Shown in pieces: positions 15,464-24,390 of a stretch of 64,000 nt of DNA. Location: the NCBI RefSeq assembly GCF_017614965.1, contig NZ_WVUG01000003.1, positions 25,831 to 89,830 of the forward strand. Direction: 5' to 3'. Numbering within the stretch: position 1 is the first letter of the stretch; each line of letters begins with the position of its first letter. The translations under genes were made by a program, and so were the position numbers. The notes under the pieces are model-generated. The model did no database searches. It saw nothing but the letters and a program-made list of their open reading frames with translations, and was not told where the DNA came from. Source of the stretch: Streptomyces griseorubiginosus. GTDB lineage: Bacteria > Actinomycetota > Actinomycetes > Streptomycetales > Streptomycetaceae.

Positions 15464-16057
15464 TCACGGTCCGCCCGCCTGGCGGCGGGTCCACTGCGGC
15501 TCCGTGCGGGCCCATTCCCTCTCCCACTCGGTCAGCCGGTGGCCGATGGCCACGCGCCGCACGACGGCGTTGCCGAGGAGGATCACCGCGACCGCGCCGC
15601 CCGCGGCACAGACGCCCATGGTGACGGTGTGCTGCCAGATCTGCGTCCGGCCCGGCGGCGGACCCACCGGCCGGTTGCGGGCGTCGAACCACACCTCCAC
15701 CGTCTCCCCGTGCCGCGTGCCCGCGGGAACGCGCGCCTCGGTGGTGTGCGGCCCGGTGACGGGGTCCGTCCAGCGCACGGTCACCAGGAACGAGTGCTCC
15801 CGGCCGCCCTGCACCGCCGGCGCCCGCTCGGGCGTCGCGCCGACGACCACCACACGCGTCCGATGCCGGTCCGCGCGCTCCGCCGCGGCCGCGGCCTCGG
15901 CCCGGTCGTGCGCCCACCAGCCCGTGACGGCCCCCGCGAGCGGCGCTCCGACGAACAGCAGGAGCGCGACGACCAGCGCCGTCCACGCCTCCACCACGTC
16001 CGACCGGCGCCGCAGCGGATTGCGCCGCCAGCGCCAGCCGCGCACCCGGGTCCGCAT
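15464..16057 (-). CDS. Rv1733c-like membrane protein (paralogue 1 of 4)
   Basis: The 197-aa protein has a basic start WRWRRNPLRRRSDVVEAW, two membrane helices (about 23-46 and 143-163) flanking an extracytoplasmic domain (VTVRWTDPVTGPHTTEA), and a conserved ending LTEWEREWARTEPQW. This architecture matches Rv1733c of Mycobacterium tuberculosis, a DosR-regulon membrane protein of unknown function. Related copies lie at 35417, 41788 and 55783. GAGGAGG precedes the ATG. A degenerate box (GGTCCGTATTGTCCC, 16116-16130) lies about 60-70 bp upstream and may be a DevR-type site. Confidence 0.8.
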   Translation of the reverse strand: MRTRVRGWRWRRNPLRRRSDVVEAWTALVVALLLFVGAPLAGAVTGWWAHDRAEAAAAAERADRHRTRVVVVGATPERAPAVQGGREHSFLVTVRWTDPVTGPHTTEARVPAGTRHGETVEVWFDARNRPVGPPPGRTQIWQHTVTMGVCAAGGAVAVILLGNAVVRRVAIGHRLTEWEREWARTEPQWTRRQAGGP

Positions 16058-16201
16058 GTCGACCTCCTCGCCGTCACCGAAACCGGAGGGGCCATACGTT
16101 CAGCCGCACCTGCTTGGTCCGTATTGTCCCCCCGGACCGTGTACGCGCGCGAGTGCCCATGAGAACCGGGTACCCACAGCCTCGAAGATCGCTCCCCGTG
16201 A

Positions 16202-16232
16202 ACGGCCGGTGACGGCCCCGGTGTCCGGCCGT
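16202..16232 (-). terminator. Hairpin after the reductase gene
   Basis: ACGGCCGG (16202-16209) and CCGGCCGT (16225-16232) form an 8-bp perfect stem at the very end of the minus-strand reductase gene, touching its stop codon. It is likely to end the two-gene molybdoenzyme operon. Confidence 0.5.
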
Positions 16233-17042
16233 CAGCCGAAGCGTTCGATGCGGATCCGGTCCACCGGCTGGCCCGCCTCGACCAGCAGGCGCGAGGCGTG
16301 CTCCGCGAAGGAGTTCGAGCCGCACACATAGGCCTCCCATCCACCGTCGGGCGGCTCGGCCAGGAGCGGCGCCACATGTGCGGCGGCCATACGTCCCACC
16401 GCCACGCCCCGCGGTGCGCGGCGCGTGAACACGGGCGTCGTCTCGGCGCCCAACTCCCGTGCGTAGACGAGCTCCTCCGGGCTGCGCGCGGACACCAGCA
16501 GCCGCAGCGGCACGTCGAGGCCGCGCGCCCGGTGGTGCCGGACCATCGACATCAGCGGAACGACCCCGGAGCCCGCGCCGATGAGCAGGGCGGGCCGGTC
16601 GCCGGGCCAGGCGAAGAACCCGCTCACCGGACCGCGCACCTCCACCACGTCGCCCGGCTCGGCCACCGTGTGGAACCAGCCGGAGACCTCGCCGCCCTCC
16701 ACGTGGTCCAGGGTCAGCTCGATGTGCCCGCTGTCGTCCGGCGCGGAGGCGATCGAGTAGTGGCGCTGGGCCGCATAACCGTCCTCGGCGGTCAGCCGCA
16801 GCATCAGGTGCTGTCCCGGGAGGTGCCCCGGCCAGGCGGGCACCGAGAACCGGAACGTCGAGACGTACGGCGTCTCACAGCGGACCTCGGTCAGGGTGGC
16901 CGTCTGCCAGACCGCGGCGGCCTGGCCGCTCACGGCGATACGGCCGGGCACGGCGAAGCGGGTCGGGGGAGTGAAGGCGGGAGAAGGGGTCGCCGGCGAG
17001 GAAGGGGCCTTTTCCGAGGAAGGCGTCGCCGCGGTCGTCTGC

Positions 17043-17050
<8 letters not shown>
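16232..17050 (-). CDS. FAD/NAD(P)-binding oxidoreductase, partner of the molybdoenzyme
   Basis: The 272-aa flavoprotein is of the ferredoxin-NADP reductase type. It has the FAD-binding RHYSIASAPDD motif (RxYS), a GPVSGFFAW strand and the NAD-binding ALLIGAGSGVVPLMSM motif, and ends in a CGSNSFAEHASRLLVE cysteine element. There is no [2Fe-2S] plant-type ferredoxin domain. The GTG start overlaps the end of the molybdopterin gene by 8 bp, which argues that it supplies electrons to, or takes them from, that protein. The first 35 residues are Thr/Pro/Ala-rich and disordered. Confidence 0.85.
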
Positions 17051-17648
<598 letters not shown>

Positions 17649-17860
17649 ACGGATCCAGCGGGACGGAAGTGATGGCCTACCGGGTCAACCGTACGTGCCA
17701 CCCGGATCCGCTCCGGCCCCGGGCCGCCCGTCGATCATTAAAGACGTATGAACACTCCCCGGCCCCGGGAATAGCGCCCCCCGCCCGCGCCTTGCCGCCT
17801 GATGCCGGAACCGGTGTCCCGTACACCCGGTGACCACGCGGCAGCGAAGGAGAGTGGAGC

Positions 17861-18787
17861 ATGCCCAAGGCGTACGTCTACACGCGCTTCGGCGGACCGG
17901 AGACCGAGGCCCTCGTCGACCTGGACCGCCCCAGCCCGGGGCCTGGGCAGGTGCTGGTCGCGGTGCGGGCCGCCGGTGTGAACCCCGTCGACTGGAAACT
18001 GCGCACCGGCTTCCGGCGCCCGGGCGAGAGCGGTGAGCCCGTGTTTCCGGTGGTGCTGGGCAACGAGGTCTCCGGTGTCGTCGTCGAGACCGGTGCCGGC
18101 GTGACGGGGTTCGCCGCCGGGGACGAGGTGTTCGGGAACACCGCGACCGGCGGTTACGCCGAGTACACGCTGCTGCCCGCCGACATCACGGCGCACAAGC
18201 CGGCCGCCCTCTCCTTCCGGGACGCGGCCACCCTCCCGGTCGCGGCCGCGACCGCTTACGACGGCGTCCACCAGTTGGGCCTGCCCGCCGGCGCGACCAT
18301 CCTGGTCACCGGCGCGGGCGGCGGCGTCGGCAGCGCGGCCGTGCAGATCGCCCGCGCCCTCGGCCTGCGGGTGGTGGGCGTCGCGAGCGAGGCGAAGAAG
18401 GACTTCGTGGAGGCGCTGGGCGCGGTGCACGTCCCCTCGGGCCCGGACCTGGCGGCGCGGGTGCGCGCGGCGGCGCCCGACGGCGTGGACGGTGTCTACG
18501 ACCTGGTCGGCGAAGAGGTGCTCATCGAGGCGGCGACACTGCTCGAGGACCGTACGAAGCTGATCACCGCCGCCGCGCCACCCGCGACCGTCGAGGAACT
18601 CGGCGGGGCCCGGGTCGCCCGAGCCCGCAACGCGGCGGTCCTCGACGCCGTGGCCCAGCTGGTGATCGACGGCGACCTGGACCCGCACGTGACCGGCACC
18701 TACCCGCTGGAGCGGGCCGGCGAGGCACTGCGCGAGGTCGAGGACGGCCACGCGCGCGGCAAGATCGTGATCGAGGTCGCCGCGTGA
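17861..18787 (+). CDS. NADP-dependent quinone oxidoreductase-like enzyme (MDR superfamily)
   Basis: The 308-aa protein is a zinc-free medium-chain dehydrogenase/reductase: GroES-like N-terminus with AAGVNPVDWKLRTG, then the nucleotide-binding VTGAGGGVGSAAVQIA, and a C-terminal PLERAGEALREVEDGHARGK. Such enzymes reduce quinones or enones with NADPH. GGAGAGTGGAGC lies just before the ATG. The GNAT gene overlaps its stop codon (GTGA), so both are in one transcript. Confidence 0.88.
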   Translation: MPKAYVYTRFGGPETEALVDLDRPSPGPGQVLVAVRAAGVNPVDWKLRTGFRRPGESGEPVFPVVLGNEVSGVVVETGAGVTGFAAGDEVFGNTATGGYAEYTLLPADITAHKPAALSFRDAATLPVAAATAYDGVHQLGLPAGATILVTGAGGGVGSAAVQIARALGLRVVGVASEAKKDFVEALGAVHVPSGPDLAARVRAAAPDGVDGVYDLVGEEVLIEAATLLEDRTKLITAAAPPATVEELGGARVARARNAAVLDAVAQLVIDGDLDPHVTGTYPLERAGEALREVEDGHARGKIVIEVAA

Positions 18788-19494
18788 GCCACGTCCTGGA
18801 CAACCCCGCTCTCGCCTCCCTGACCGGCCCGCACGCCCACTTCGCCGAGTGGCACGGCCGGGTGGTGCGCTACCCGGTCGACGTGACGCCCTGGCTGGCG
18901 CTGCCCGACGAGCCCGACGCCGGTGACTGGGCCGACCTCGCGGCCCTCGCGGGCCCCGGCGCCGAGGTGCCGCTGCTCGGCTTCAGCGGCGCGGTGCCGG
19001 CCGGCTGGGAGGTCACCTTCCACGTCGAGGGCGTGCAGTTGGTCGACGACGGTCTCGAGGCCGCGCCCGAGCCGGAGGCCGTCCGCCTCGGTCCCGCCGA
19101 CGTCCCCGAGATGCTCGACCTGGTCGAACGCACCCGGCCCGGCCCGTTCCTGCCCCGCACCATCGAAATGGGCACCTACCTGGGCATACGGCGGGACGGC
19201 GCGCTGATAGCGATGGCGGGGGAGCGGCTGCATCCGCCGGGCGGGACCGAGATCAGCGCTGTCTGCACCGACCCCGCCTTCCGCGGGGAGGGCCTCGCCA
19301 CCCGGCTGATCCGCGCCGTCGCCCACGGCATACGGGAACGCGGCGAGACCCCGTTCCTGCACACCGGCGCCGGCAACACGAACGCCATCCGCCTCTACGA
19401 GTCCCTCGGCTTCCGACTGCGGCGCACCACCACGTTCGGCGCGGCCCGCGTACCGGAACACCTCGCGGACGAACAGGCGGTGACGGTCGCTTAG
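18784..19494 (+). CDS. GNAT-family N-acetyltransferase
   Basis: The 236-aa protein has an N-terminal region of about 90 residues and a C-terminal GNAT domain with the acetyl-CoA motif VCTDPAFRGEGLATRLIRAV and the terminal NAIRLYESLGFRLRR. It starts with a GTG overlapping the oxidoreductase stop codon. The substrate is unknown. Confidence 0.85.
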   Translation: MSHVLDNPALASLTGPHAHFAEWHGRVVRYPVDVTPWLALPDEPDAGDWADLAALAGPGAEVPLLGFSGAVPAGWEVTFHVEGVQLVDDGLEAAPEPEAVRLGPADVPEMLDLVERTRPGPFLPRTIEMGTYLGIRRDGALIAMAGERLHPPGGTEISAVCTDPAFRGEGLATRLIRAVAHGIRERGETPFLHTGAGNTNAIRLYESLGFRLRRTTTFGAARVPEHLADEQAVTVA

Positions 19495-19505
19495 GGTACG
19501 CCGGA

Positions 19506-19952
19506 TCAGAGCCGCGAGGTGACGCCGTCCGCCCGTCCCGAGGTGTTGTAGCGCACCAGATAGGAGGCGAACCGCTCCAGGTCCTCCTCCGGCCAGCCCG
19601 CCAGCCGCTCGCGGAAGGCCGACCTGCGGCTGTCGGTGACCTGGGCGAGGATCTCGCTCCCTGCGTCGGTCAGTTGCAGGACCTGGACGCGGTGGTCGTC
19701 GGCGTCCAGCCGCCGCTCGATCAGCCGGGCCCGCTCCAGCGCGGCCACCTGGCGGCTGACCGTCGACTTGTCCAGGGCGTAGTGGGCGGCCAGGTCGGTG
19801 GCCCGGCAACCGCCGCTCTCCTCCAGATGGCCCAGCAGCGTGTACGACACCAGGGACAGCTCGGGGTGCATCCGTCCCGCCGACGCCCGGGCGCGGCGGG
19901 CGAAGACCGTCATCTCACGCTGAATCGTCTCCACGGCCTCGTCCGCGTCCAC
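19506..19952 (-). CDS. MarR-family transcriptional regulator
   Basis: The 148-aa protein has a typical MarR winged helix (ATDLAAHYALDKSTVSRQVAALERARLIERR) and dimerisation helices at both ends. I place the start at the GTG at 19952, because GAGGAGG sits 6 nt upstream. An ATG at 19988 is in frame but lies within the -10/operator sequence, so translation from it would leave no leader. The palindrome over 19981-19997 suggests autorepression. It is convergent with the MDR/GNAT operon, which may or may not be a target. Confidence 0.85.
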   Translation of the reverse strand: MDADEAVETIQREMTVFARRARASAGRMHPELSLVSYTLLGHLEESGGCRATDLAAHYALDKSTVSRQVAALERARLIERRLDADDHRVQVLQLTDAGSEILAQVTDSRRSAFRERLAGWPEEDLERFASYLVRYNTSGRADGVTSRL

Positions 19953-19980
19953 CGGCTCCTCCTCACTCCGGCCCTCGCCT

Positions 19981-19997
19981 AGTTGCATAATACAACT
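19981..19997 (-). promoter_or_regulatory. MarR operator overlapping a -10 element
   Basis: AGTTGCA-TAA-TACAACT is a 17-bp inverted repeat with one mismatch. It contains TATTAT (minus strand, 19987-19992), a good -10 hexamer. Transcription would start near 19980, leaving a short leader with the GAGGAGG site for the GTG at 19952. Confidence 0.6.
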
Positions 19998-20084
19998 TGA
20001 AACCGAGGAGGCCGTCCCCGTCCGAGGGTTGGGGTAGTGTTTCCGTCCGGCCGCGGAATGTCCCGGCCGCCAAAGAACGAGGAG

Positions 20085-20153
20085 GTGAGACCCATTACCG
20101 CTGTGTCAGCCCGGGTGCTCTCGCCTCTGGTCGAAGCGGACCGCCGCCGGTAG
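20085..20153 (+). CDS. Putative 22-aa leader peptide / attenuator ORF
   Basis: A short frame encoding about 19-22 residues (VRPITAVSARVLSPLVEA and a terminal arginine run) lies 47 bp before the PrmC-like gene. The excellent ribosome binding site GGAGGTGAG (20081-20089) overlaps the GTG at 20085 but sits at the ideal distance from an in-frame ATT at 20094, a start codon otherwise known from infC. Downstream, CCGA-AAGGCTC-TCGG would hide the AAAGG site of the next gene in a hairpin loop. Control by translation of the leader is inference. Confidence 0.4.
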   Translation: MRPITAVSARVLSPLVEADRRR

Positions 20154-20200
20154 GCGACCGCTGGAGCGCCCTTCGCCCCACCGAAAGGCTCTCGGCTTCC

Positions 20201-21001
20201 ATGCCTTCATCTCCCTCGTCGTCCTCGGCGTCCCCGTCGGTCGAATCCGTCGCCGCCGTCCTGCGCTCGGCGGGCTGCGTCTTCGCCGAGGACGAGGCCC
20301 GGTTGATCCTGTCCCAGGCCCGCACACCGCGGGAACTCACCGCCCTGGTCGACCGCCGCGTGGCCGGTCTCCCCCTCGAACTCGTCCTGGGGTGGGCGGA
20401 GTTCCGCGGCCTGCGCATCCTCGTCGAACCGGGCGTCTTCGTACCCCGCCGCCGTACCGAGTTCCTCGTCGAGCAGGCTCTTGCCCAGGCCCCCGGGGCG
20501 TCCGTCGTGGTGGACCTGTGCTGCGGCTCGGGTGCCGTCGGCACCGCTCTGGCCACCGCGCTCGGCGACGCCGAACTGCACGCCGCCGACATCGACCCGG
20601 CCGCGGTGCGCTGCGCCCGCCGCAATGTCGCCGGCGTCGGCGGACACGTGCACGCGGGCGATCTGTTCGCCGCACTGCCGGCCCGCCTGCGGGGCCGTGT
20701 CGACATCCTCGCCGCCAACGTCCCCTATGTGCCCACCGACGAGGTGGGTCTGCTGCCCGCCGAGGCCCGCGATCACGAACCGCTGGTCGCCCTCGACGGC
20801 GGCACGGACGGACTCGACGTCCTGCGCCGGGTCGCGGCCGAGGCGCCGCACTGGCTGGCACCGGGCGGTTGCCTCCTGACCGAGACGAGCGAGGCACAGG
20901 CACCCGCGGCCGTCGAGGCGTTCACCGGCGCCGGACTGACGGCCCGTCCGGCGGTCTCGGAGGAGTGGAACGCCCATGTGGTGATCGGCTCCAGGCGCTG
21001 A
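20201..21001 (+). CDS. PrmC/HemK-type glutamine N5-methyltransferase family protein
   Basis: The 266-aa protein has the PrmC two-domain layout: an N-terminal helical domain (about 10-75), then VVVDLCCGSGAVGTAL (motif I), AADIDPAAVRCARRN and the NPPY motif in the variant form NVPYVPTDE, then DGLDVLRRV. PrmC methylates the GGQ glutamine of release factors, but the NVPY form and the duplicated nature of the gene suggest a paralogue with another target. The ATG follows a weak GAAAGG site that may be masked by a small hairpin. A possible leader peptide precedes it. Confidence 0.82.
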   Translation: MPSSPSSSSASPSVESVAAVLRSAGCVFAEDEARLILSQARTPRELTALVDRRVAGLPLELVLGWAEFRGLRILVEPGVFVPRRRTEFLVEQALAQAPGASVVVDLCCGSGAVGTALATALGDAELHAADIDPAAVRCARRNVAGVGGHVHAGDLFAALPARLRGRVDILAANVPYVPTDEVGLLPAEARDHEPLVALDGGTDGLDVLRRVAAEAPHWLAPGGCLLTETSEAQAPAAVEAFTGAGLTARPAVSEEWNAHVVIGSRR

Positions 21002-21151
21002 GCGCTCCGCTGGGATCGCCGGATGTGCCGTCGCTCGTCCGCGGCGCCGTCGGGGCACTGCTGAACCGCAATGGACTGCACCGGGACCGCTTGGACGGGC
21101 GTGCTGAGCCGCACCAGGCCACAGCGCAGGTACGCCGGTACAGCCGCCGCG

Positions 21152-21197
21152 GGGCAGCGGGGCCGCGCCGGTTCGTCAGGTCGTCGCCCCGCTGCCC
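21152..21197 (-). terminator. Long-loop hairpin spanning the stop codon
   Basis: GGGCAGCGGGG (21152-21162) and CCCCGCTGCCC (21187-21197) form a perfect 11-bp stem with a 24-nt loop that contains the stop codon of the minus-strand gene. It could act as terminator or as 3' end protection; it lies between convergent genes. Confidence 0.4.
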
Positions 21198-21931
21198 TGC
21201 GGGCTCGTCGACGGTGACGGCATCCGCCAGTCGTGGGGGCCGTGGCCGCCGAAGCCGCCGCGCCAGCCGCCCGGGTTCCGGTCGCCTGGGCCCTCGTCGC
21301 CGGGGCCCTTGTCGGCGAAGGTTCCGGACAGGACGCGGGTGGCGGTGCGGGTGCCGTCGTCCGCGCGGGTGCCGACCAGGACCGCGCTCTCGCCCTTCTT
21401 GATGCCGTCGGTCCCGGAATCCTCGGTGCCGTCGTGCACGACCGTGGTGTCCGAGTTCAAGGTCCATGTCCAGGAGGCGCCGTCCTCGCTCTTGACGGTG
21501 ACCTGGTCGCCGGAGATCTTCTCGACGGTGCCGCGCTGCCAGACCCGTACCACCCACTTGCCGGTGTCCTGGTCCTTCACCGTGGCCTCGCCGTGCACGC
21601 CCATGCCGCCGAAGCCGAACCACCGGCCGCCGTGCCGGCCCTCGGGCCCGCTCGGGGACGGCGACGCGGAGCCGGACGCGGACGGGGTGGCGCCGCCGCC
21701 CGAGCCGCCGGAGGTCGTCGCGTAGGCGACGGTGCCGCCGAGGGCCAGGACGGCGACCGTCGCCGCCGCGATCACCGCGCGGGACCGGGCGGAGCGCCGC
21801 CGCCAGACCCTGTCCCAGGCCTCGCCCGAGGCGGGGTCGGCGCCGCCCGGGCCCGTCATCACTTCCCAGTCCGGTGTCGTCCCGCCATGCCGGTCCGGCG
21901 ATCCTCCGGCAGTGGGTTCCTGATCCGTCAC
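21176..21931 (-). CDS. Membrane-anchored DUF5666-like protein
   Basis: The 251-aa protein has a short cytoplasmic part with an acidic/Gly-rich stretch, one membrane helix (SRAVIAAATVAVLALGGTVAY), a Ser/Pro/Gly linker and an extracytoplasmic beta domain (GTVEKISGDQVTVKSEDGAS) resembling DUF5666, then a Gly/Pro-rich tail. The GTG at 21931 has GGGAGCGAG upstream. The function is unknown. An inverted repeat at 22011-22027, about 85 bp upstream, may control it. Confidence 0.65.
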   Translation of the reverse strand: MTDQEPTAGGSPDRHGGTTPDWEVMTGPGGADPASGEAWDRVWRRRSARSRAVIAAATVAVLALGGTVAYATTSGGSGGGATPSASGSASPSPSGPEGRHGGRWFGFGGMGVHGEATVKDQDTGKWVVRVWQRGTVEKISGDQVTVKSEDGASWTWTLNSDTTVVHDGTEDSGTDGIKKGESAVLVGTRADDGTRTATRVLSGTFADKGPGDEGPGDRNPGGWRGGFGGHGPHDWRMPSPSTSPQGSGATT

Positions 21932-22010
21932 GGCTCGCTCCCATCGGCCAAGGCACCGGGCATCCGTATGCCACACCTACCTGTGATTGTGCGATGGGCG
22001 CGATAAGGGT

Positions 22011-22027
22011 CAGGTAATCAGTACCTG
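22011..22027. promoter_or_regulatory. Inverted repeat CAGGTA-N5-TACCTG
   Basis: Perfect 6-bp arms (22011-22016 and 22022-22027). The right arm belongs to TACCTGTGA, which recurs as a direct repeat at 21978-21986. It is positioned as an operator for the minus-strand gene starting at 21931. The cognate regulator is unknown. Confidence 0.35.
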
Positions 22028-22045
22028 TGAGAACACGCGTACGGG

Positions 22046-24112
22046 TCAGTGCGGCTGCTGGACCCGGGCGATGAGCAGGGCCACGTCGTCGGAGTTGTCC
22101 GGCTGGTGCAGGGTGCGCAGCAGCAGGTCGCAGACCTCCTCCAGCGGGCGGTCGGGGCCGTCGAGCAGGGCCAGGAACGCGTCCAGGCGTTCGTCGAGGG
22201 GGTGCTGGCGGGTCTCGACGAGGCCGTCGGTGTAGAAGACCAGCCGGTCGCCGGGCTCCAGGTCGACCGTGGTGGTGGAGAAGGCGACCCCGCCGACGCC
22301 CAGCGGCGCCCCGGTGGGCAGTTCCAGCAGCTCAGGGGGGTGCCCCTCACGCAGCCTGGCCGGCGGCAGGTGCCCCGCGTTGGCGATGCGGCACTGTCGC
22401 AGCTCGCGGTCGTGGACCGCGTACACGCAGGTGGCGATGGAGTGGTCCAGGCCCTCGGTGATCCGGTCGAGGTGCTCCAGGAGCCGGGCCGGGTCGAGGT
22501 CGAGGGAGGCGAGGGTGTTGGTCGCGGTGCGCAGCCGTCCCATGGTGGCCGCCGCGTTGATGCCGCTGCCCATCACGTCGCCGACGACGAGCGCGGTCTT
22601 GCCGTCCTCCAGCGGGATCACGTCGAACCAGTCGCCGCCGACCTCGCTGGTGGCGCCCGCGGGCTGGTAACGGGAGGCGACCTCCAGGCCCCCGATGACA
22701 GGCGGATGGCTGGGCAGCAGGCTGCGCTGCAGGGTGAGGGCGGTGTCGCGGGCGTTCTGGTACCAGCGGGCGTTGTCGATCTGCACCGCCGCCCGCGCCG
22801 CGAGTTCGCGGGCGAGCAGCAGGTCGTCCTCGCTGAACGGCACGGGGTTGCGGGTGCGTTCCAGCTCCAGGGCGCCCAGCACCTCGCCGCGCGCGATCAG
22901 CGGTACCGCCAGATAGGAGTGCACGCCCGCCTCGGCCAACTGCCCGGCCGCCTCCTCGGAGCGGGCGATGCGGGGCAGGTCGGCGGCCTCGACCTCGGCG
23001 ACCATGACCGGCCGGGCCGTGCGCACGCACTCGGTGACCAGGAGGTCGGGGCCGTACCGGGCCACCTTTTCCGGCCGGTCGGCGGCCGCCGGCACCCGAG
23101 GGGCGTCGTCGGCCCGCACGGCCAGGGCCCGTATGTCGGCCGGCTCCGAGGGACCCAGTGTGCTGCGTCTGCCCTGGACCACCGCCTCGAGCAGGTCCAC
23201 CGACGCCCAGTCGGCCAGCTCCGGCACCGCGACCTCCGCCAACTCGCAGGCGGTACGGTCCAGTTCCAGCGTGGTGCCGATCCGGGCGGAGGCGTCCGCG
23301 ATGAGTGTCAATCGCCGCCGGGCGGCCTCCGCCTCCACCCGCGCCCGGTGCTCCTCGGTGGTGTCGAGTATCGACCCCGCAACTCCCAGTACGTGTCCGA
23401 ACGCGTCCTCCAGCCGGTACAGCGAGATCGACCAGGCGCGCTCCTCGTCCGGATCGGCCGGGGTGCGGCCCACGGTCCGCTGGTCGACGAGCGGCCGCCC
23501 GGTCTCCAGCACCCGGCGCGCCGCTGCCTCCAGCGCCTCGACCTCCAGGTTGGGCACGACCTCGGCGATACGGCGGCCGATGTGATCCTCGGCCGGCACT
23601 CCGTTCAGCCGCTCCAGAGCCGGGTTGACGGAGACGTACCGCAGCTCGGTGTCCAGGACGGCCAGTCCGATGGGGGACTGCGCGATCATCCGCGTGGACA
23701 GCGCCACGTCCCGCTCCAGCCGCCGTACCGTCGACCGGTCGGCGCACAGGCCCAGCGCGTAGACGTCGCCCTGGTCGTCCAGCAGCCGCATGTTGCGGAA
23801 CTCCACCAGGCGGGTGCTGCCGTCCTTGCGCCGGATGGGGAAGGCGCCGGCCCAGCTCTGGCCGGTCACCATCACGTCGGCGAACAGCTTCACGACCAGG
23901 TCGAGGTGCTGCTCGTGCACCATGATCCGGGCCGCGTACTCGCCGAGGGCCTCCTTCGCCGGATAGCCGAACAGCTCCTCGGCCTGCGGGCTCCACAGCA
24001 CGACCCGTCCCTGGGCGTCCAGGACCACCGAGGCCACGCCCAGGACGTCGAGCAGACCGCTCGGGCGCACCGACTCGTCGCCGTCGGTCACCGGAAACCC
24101 AGGTGCACTCAT
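22046..24112 (-). CDS. PAS-PAS-GAF PP2C-type (SpoIIE/RsbU) serine phosphatase
   Basis: This 688-aa signalling protein has two PAS domains (about 15-130, 140-265), a GAF domain (about 285-440) and a C-terminal SpoIIE-like phosphatase (about 465-688). The phosphatase keeps the metal-binding GGDWFDVIPL and VVGDVMGSG motifs and ends FYTDGLVETR then NSDDVALLIAR. Such proteins dephosphorylate anti-sigma antagonists and activate SigB-type sigma factors or other partners. The start is uncertain: ATG 24112 is used; a GTG at 24121 is close to a GAAGG. It is divergent from a secreted protein across a spacer with two inverted repeats. Confidence 0.85.
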   Translation of the reverse strand: MSAPGFPVTDGDESVRPSGLLDVLGVASVVLDAQGRVVLWSPQAEELFGYPAKEALGEYAARIMVHEQHLDLVVKLFADVMVTGQSWAGAFPIRRKDGSTRLVEFRNMRLLDDQGDVYALGLCADRSTVRRLERDVALSTRMIAQSPIGLAVLDTELRYVSVNPALERLNGVPAEDHIGRRIAEVVPNLEVEALEAAARRVLETGRPLVDQRTVGRTPADPDEERAWSISLYRLEDAFGHVLGVAGSILDTTEEHRARVEAEAARRRLTLIADASARIGTTLELDRTACELAEVAVPELADWASVDLLEAVVQGRRSTLGPSEPADIRALAVRADDAPRVPAAADRPEKVARYGPDLLVTECVRTARPVMVAEVEAADLPRIARSEEAAGQLAEAGVHSYLAVPLIARGEVLGALELERTRNPVPFSEDDLLLARELAARAAVQIDNARWYQNARDTALTLQRSLLPSHPPVIGGLEVASRYQPAGATSEVGGDWFDVIPLEDGKTALVVGDVMGSGINAAATMGRLRTATNTLASLDLDPARLLEHLDRITEGLDHSIATCVYAVHDRELRQCRIANAGHLPPARLREGHPPELLELPTGAPLGVGGVAFSTTTVDLEPGDRLVFYTDGLVETRQHPLDERLDAFLALLDGPDRPLEEVCDLLLRTLHQPDNSDDVALLIARVQQPH

Positions 24113-24198
24113 TCCACGCACCGCCTTCGTTCCTTGACGCGGCACGCCGTTCCCCCGTGCCGACTCCCCTGTTCTACCGCGCTCAACCGTCGCTGTGA

Positions 24199-24238
24199 CG
24201 CCTGTGTCGCCCACCTCCACCATCTCTCGACACAGGCG
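24199..24238. repeat. Inverted repeat, 11-bp arms
   Basis: CGCCTGTGTCG (24199-24209) is matched exactly by CGACACAGGCG (24228-24238) across an 18-bp gap, in the spacer between the divergent phosphatase and secreted-protein genes. It could be a two-half-site operator or a hairpin in the phosphatase leader. Confidence 0.5.
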
Positions 24239-24311
24239 GCGGCGTCCTCGAAGTGGTGACGACGGTACCGGCCACGGGCCGTCGCCGAAGCGACGACCCC
24301 CGTTACCAATC

Positions 24312-24328
24312 TGGTCTGTACATGACCA
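24312..24328. promoter_or_regulatory. GntR-like inverted repeat before the secreted protein gene
   Basis: TGGTC-TGTACAT-GACCA has perfect 5-bp arms and a nearly symmetric centre, 62 bp before the secreted-protein start. It resembles HutC/DasR half-sites but with a longer centre. The regulator is not identified. Confidence 0.4.
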
Positions 24329-24390
24329 TCTGGCGCGGCCAGACTGTCCGCCGAGCAGGCCCGCCCCCACCTCCACCGAGGAGCCCTCGC

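Noticed and set aside
22049..24259. A 736-codon plus-strand frame antisense to the PAS/GAF phosphatase.
   Set aside because: Low-complexity Gly/Gln/Arg composition typical of antisense frames in GC-rich genes; the minus-strand protein has clear domains.
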